Shown here piece by piece: positions 58,980-64,000 of a DNA stretch of 64,000 nucleotides; position 1 is the stretch's first letter; every line of letters begins with the position of its first letter. The position numbers and the translations under genes are program-made. The notes under the pieces are model-generated. The model saw only the letters and a program-made list of their open reading frames with translations. It did no database searches and was not told the DNA's origin. The stretch is from Elysia crispata (taxonomy: Eukaryota > Mollusca > Gastropoda > Plakobranchidae). The DNA lies in contig JAWDGP010003346.1 of NCBI GenBank assembly GCA_033675545.1, forward strand, positions 87,501-151,500, in the 5' to 3' direction.

Positions 58980-60500
58980 TATTTTTCTTTCTTTCTCTAC
59001 CCTTTTCACTGCATTAGAAAACGATAATGGTTATCGACTAGTATTGTCTAATAAAGCAATATTTTTAAAGAAAATTATTCCATTCACCTAACGATGCACA
59101 AATCCTGTCATTTCAATTACGGATTTTTTATCTTTTGACTGAGTGATTGGTTAACTATGAGACCAGATCAATGAAATCTATTTCTTGTTTCATGTGTTGT
59201 TTTTTTTTTTTGGTTTTTGTTAGTGGATTCTTTCGTAAGTGTAACGTATTGAGTATCAAGGCTCCAGTAATGAATTCCTCTCACCGGACTGGTAAAAGAG
59301 CTCAAGTCACGTTTCAGATCACGTTCAGACCACGATAGATTCGTTAGTTTTGTAAAGACAGTTTCCTTGAACTCTCTATTTTGCTTACAAAACAATGACT
59401 CTGTTATTATTTTAAATTAGTAAATGTCAATTATTTGAAACTTACTGGTCACATAATTTTTGCCTTCTTATTTTATATGACAGTAAAATGAGAAGACAAT
59501 TTAAAAAAAAATTCAATGCCGTAAATTACAGAATTTCATTACTACTCATAAAGCAGCAAGACTTTTTATTCAATAAATTTTTAAGGTATGAGCCTTATTT
59601 CAAGACTAATCTAAAAGATTGTGCTAATGGAAAATACTTCTGCTTAGGCTGAACCAGTACGGGTTGACATCAAGACTAGAGTTTTATGATCATTCGATAT
59701 TCGAACCAAACGGAAACCGGATGATAAACCGCCATAGTGTCTAGAATATCTGAGAAGCGTGTCCAGTTTGAAACAAGTTATTTAGAACAGGGCAACCCGA
59801 TATTTTTTCTTCCGACCTGGTTTAATTACTGCGTATGATGAAAACGTAAAAACGGAATGCCACTTATATTGTATTTGGTTTGTGGTTTCTAGAGCTGCAT
59901 ATATTACTTATACATATAGATATTTCTTCATCGGATTCTGATCTATACATCGAGCTTAACTGAGACAACCAACTCTCAATCAAATTGTAGAAAAAAATGA
60001 TAAAAAAAAAAAGAAAATAAAGGCGGCTGTTAACAATTGGACTATGGAAGATCATGATTGCGAAGTTTGTGACCCAGATAGGCTCGGACTTCGATACCTT
60101 AGCGAGATGAGAAGCACGCACAGCTGTGTAGATTTAGAATAACAGGATTTGTGTGAGGAGAAAAAAAAGATAGAAAGAAGGAAGTTTATCTCAAAGATTT
60201 GAGTTATATGCACTCAGTAGATGAAGTAAAGAATTGTGAACTGAAACTTTTTGGACTGAATCTTTTCGGTAAGGCTGTTCAATTTTTAAAAAAAAAACAA
60301 AGAAAACTTTGAATGCTATCGACAGATTTGGCAAAAATCTAGCAGAGTGCGCGTGGAAACTGTTGTTAGTATGAAGATTGTCACCAAACATGACTTAGAA
60401 GATCGTCGGTTGTAACTTATAGCATTGAGAAAAATAACAAAATCTAGAGTCCATTGAAAACAAGTATCATAAGTTCTAACTAGTGCGAGGGAAACTTATT
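58980..60500. other. Non-coding stretch
   Basis: No convincing exon or element seen. Confidence 0.45.
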
Positions 60501-60513
60501 ATGTAATGTTTAC

Positions 60514-60580
60514 CTAATGAGCAGCTTGATCAGATGGAGAGCTGTGTTATTCCGGGCGGCACAGCCCAGGGAGAGGAACA
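60514..60580 (-). CDS. Possible orphan exon, product uncertain
   Basis: Between AGTGAGTACAG and CTCATTAG|GTAAAC, one frame reads FLSLGCAARNNTALHLIKLL then I. This faintly resembles the LLxALGCxR...LLxxLL segment in the C-terminal domain of M1 aminopeptidases. The acceptor is poor and no other exon of such a gene was found, so this may be chance or a gene remnant. Confidence 0.2.
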
Positions 60581-61446
60581 CTGTACTCACTGGACATGAA
60601 TGCTAGGTCAGCTGTGGTTGGAGAGGTACGGTCCTTGGAGGCCAACGGATTTATCACACCAACTATCCTGCTATCATGTGAGTTTAGAACACCAAGAGCT
60701 CGAAAAATAAAGAAATATTGACGTTTCCTCTCTATGTGACTCGAGGAAGTTCCTAATTCCCTGCCCTCATCAGTTGGACCAGAAGTACTGACGTGTGTTG
60801 GTCTCTGTAACTGACTGGCTTGTCCCTGGGACTTACACAACTTTATCCTAGAACACAGTCAGACCCCGAGAGTTGTGCAGTGAAGTGTGAGAGATGTACA
60901 GTCAGAATGAACTTATAGCGGTCCTGTGGGCTGAGCTATAGCGCGCTTCACGAGATCATAGATGAGACATCCAGTATTACAGATATGGAGATGAGAGCAC
61001 GAGGTTGTGTCATAGTGAGGAACCAGCTGTTACCACCTGGCCTGGGTGGCGACAAACTGGGTGTCCGTGGGTTCAGTGCCTGTGATGTGAAGACTCCAAA
61101 ACCAAACTTGGTACGTCATGTGAAGCGATACCGCGGATCGCGGCTGCTCAAACACCTGAAACCTACGGTACACTTGCATCATTTGTCACTATGATCTGTG
61201 GTTTTATGTTGGACGATCATCCGTTTTATTTTACATTACACTCATACCCTTAATCTTGAACGATTATCTACCTCATCCCCGATACCGTAACAAAAAAACG
61301 AAAAAAAAAAAAAAAAAACGATGCAAGATTTTTGTCAATAATTTCTGATTTTTTTTTTAGATGTTAAAATTTATTTTGCAAAATAAAATATATTCTAAGA
61401 AGATGACCAAAATACACATGTCGGGCAAGAAGCATTGCGCTGCTGC

Positions 61447-61545
61447 CCAAGACCTGCTGAGGTGTCATGTGATAACAGCAAGCCTCATACAGCAGGTTCT
61501 GGGCCGTGTAGTTGAAGCTCCGGTGGGAGAATGCCGTGTTTATCT
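61447..61545 (-). CDS. Possible orphan exon, unrecognised
   Basis: A minus frame reads NTAFSHRSFNYTAQNLLYEA then CCYHMTPQQ up to a GTCTTG donor-like site. The plus strand is open here as well. Low confidence. Confidence 0.15.
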
Positions 61546-62111
61546 CACAAAGATTTAGTGAAACTCAAGAGGTTAATCCACAAGTATCAACAACGATCTA
61601 CTCTTCTCGCTGGTAAATGAGCAGAATTATGTTGAGGATTGTGTGCACTTCGAAGACCTTATACTCAGTATTCTTTAAAAATAGTTATTTAATATAAAAA
61701 AAATATTTCTAAACCTTTTTGTACGTTAATTGCAAAGTTTAATATATAACTAAGGCAAAGATAGCTCCATATTTGCTACGATCACTAGCTATAAACATTG
61801 CGAATATATGAAAATGGCGAGGGTGACTAAATACAGACATTTATTTCCCATCAGTCTACAGATTAATAAACTTCTGTCATGAAGAAATAATCCAAGATCC
61901 ATACGAATAGTTAACCTCAAATGTTACAGGTCATATTTATTTCCTGACGCGCATTTCCACGCCCTACAACGCCGCCTACTCACGAGGCTGACATCTGCAG
62001 ACCACGTCAGTGGGTATTGGTGGTTGTGGGCGATGCTGATTGACTTTCACTCCTCTTTGAGTCACAAAGAAATGACATATCACAGTGACTACGGGCGGTG
62101 TATGAAATACA

Positions 62112-62270
<159 letters not shown>

Positions 62271-62525
62271 CTTTACCCACAAAATCTGACCTACTAGTTT
62301 ACGTCATAGTTGGGACCGAGACAAACAGACATCTACATAGATTTAGTTACAGCTGAAAGTTCCTCAAATCTTTTGATTTACAGAGTACCAAGCAAAAAGT
62401 GTGTTTGATGGTTAGCGAATATTTCTCTTTAATCATTCTGACATAGTTTTTTGCACCATAACTTATGCTTCCCCCCCCCCCTCCCACCACCAACTACCAC
62501 CGGCTTGCTTTAGCAACTTTGGATA

Positions 62526-62662
62526 TCATTATTATCACTGACTCCCATTTAGCTGTGGTTATCATTATTATCACTGACTCCCGTTTAGCTGTGGTTATCA
62601 TTATTATCACTGACTCCCATTTAGCTGTGGTTATCATTATTATCACTGACTCCCATTTAGCT
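62526..62662. repeat. 36-bp tandem repeat
   Basis: Just under four units (attatcactgactcccatt), starting at 62531 and every 36 bp. Confidence 0.93.
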
Positions 62663-64000
62663 GTGAGCACATGATAAATGGATAAATAAAGATGTATTAC
62701 TTCCTCAAATTTTGTCAAGAGCTTCTCAAAGATTTTTCCCATAGTATCTTTAAAGGGCAGAGAACAGAAGTTAGGACTCACCACTTTTTAAACCCAGCCT
62801 GTCTGACAAAGGAGCATTAAGGATAACTTATGAAAGGTTTGACAGCTCACAACTGGTTGTCATACGTGTCTCATCCTCACTTTGTTTTATGCAACTGTGC
62901 AATGTTCGGTAAACGTGATTGGTAGTTCAATCAACCGCTTGGATGAACTTTTAAGAAAATTTTTTTAATGAAATCCTTAGGTTTCCTTTCTTTTTTTTTT
63001 TAAATTAAATTTGAGACGAATATTAACAGTTCTCTGTTCTCTGTTCTGCTTTACTCTTGTTCAGCAGTCAATTTTGGAGGAGATGGCGTAGAAAGAAATC
63101 TGATGGTAATAATTTTAGTCTTTAATAATGAAAGATATCAGCTGAGCTGCAGAACATTTCAAGGACTGTTTAAATATAAAAACTTGGTTGCCAGTACTGT
63201 ATTTCAGGGGTCACAATATTCGAAAACTGTCCCAACTATGTCTATGTACATCTGTATCTTTCTATGATCTCAGCGGTAAGTTATTTCCTCATTATAACCC
63301 ATCTTGATTATCGAGCTATTTATTTTCCAAAGAATCTCATTTTTTACTGAATAGATCTCAAATTTCAATCTTAAAAATATATTCTAAAAAATTCGTTAGG
63401 GTAAAAAATTAATTAATTGAGGTATTATAATTTCTATAATTTTAAGCAACATTTCACAATATATTTTATTATTCTTTGGAACTGTGAGCCTAAATTTGAA
63501 GAGTCTCTGTCTATTTCAAGATCGAGGTTTAGAAAAAGTGGGCAGATTGACATTTATTAAGCTCCTAACCATATTTTAATGAAACAAGTAAATAACAGAA
63601 AATAACAAGTTTAATATTATGGATCTAAAATATCGGACTTAAACTACCAATTTAGTGTATGAATGTATCTTTAGATATAATAAAATGAAAATGAAAAGGA
63701 AAAAAGCAGATTATACTTTCGCGACCAAAAAGGTTTTCAGCTCAGCTCACTGTTAATCTTGGCTGCATGATCCTGCATAAATGCAAATTTAGATCTAGCT
63801 TTTTTTTTTTCGATTTCTTGAATATTTCCTTCTGTGTAGATTTTTTAGCTGTTTGAGTTGAGACTTCTTAAAAATAATAGTCAATTTTTTTTTTCAATCA
63901 GAAACCGAAAAAAAAAAAAAAAAACCGGCACCTCGCATGTTTTCCAAGCGTATAGACTTTCCTTGACAAGTCGACGTGTGGAGAGGTCTGATCAAGTAAA
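62663..64000. other. Non-coding stretch at the right edge
   Basis: AT-rich; no exon, RNA gene or mobile element recognised. Confidence 0.5.

Overview
This is a eukaryotic nuclear window, AT-rich and dominated by introns and repeats. All three gene models use GT-AG introns. The window is full of (GA)n/(CT)n and (TA)n microsatellites and minisatellites. The gene content (a C-type allatostatin precursor, a secreted peritrophin-A/CBM14 chitin-binding protein and a long mucin-like secreted protein) suggests a protostome invertebrate. My best guess is a mollusc, probably a gastropod. That is an inference; no single-copy marker in the window proves it.

Layout. Bases 1-520 hold a 33-bp minisatellite. 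Bases 3946-8405 (+) hold a two-exon allatostatin-C gene: exon 1 encodes a signal sequence and exon 2 encodes a spacer, a KR cleavage site and the peptide NYIRNCYFQAVSCY. A 28-bp satellite lies in its intron. Bases 8406-13660 are non-genic and include a small hAT-type MITE at 12033-12226. Bases 13664-17996 (-) hold a complete five-exon gene for a 477-aa secreted protein with one six-cysteine CBM14 domain and a long acidic tail. Bases 18000-26600 are mostly non-coding, with a speculative two-exon secreted-peptide model at 20841-21639 (-). Bases 26722-48515 (-) hold an eleven-exon gene for a predicted 1354-aa secreted protein. It has two furin-type sites, a Thr/Ser/Pro-rich N-glycosylation-rich segment and a C-terminal half I do not recognise. 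An AATAAA follows its stop. Its first intron (9.3 kb) contains 31-bp, 71-bp and 69-bp arrays and a nested plus-strand ORF with a signal peptide. Bases 48520-64000 hold a possible divergent promoter and a few isolated exon-like islands, with no full gene model.

The two minus-strand genes are tandem, both predicted secreted, and share a short FALRE-containing motif. A joint extracellular, possibly cuticle- or shell-related, role is only a guess. All exon phases in the three models agree, which is the main support for them.

The most unusual structural theme is that several minisatellites start exactly at exon-intron junctions and carry copies of the splice site. Four copies of the 3' splice site stand before allatostatin exon 2, four before exon 2 of the large gene, and eight copies of the 5' splice site follow its exon 7.
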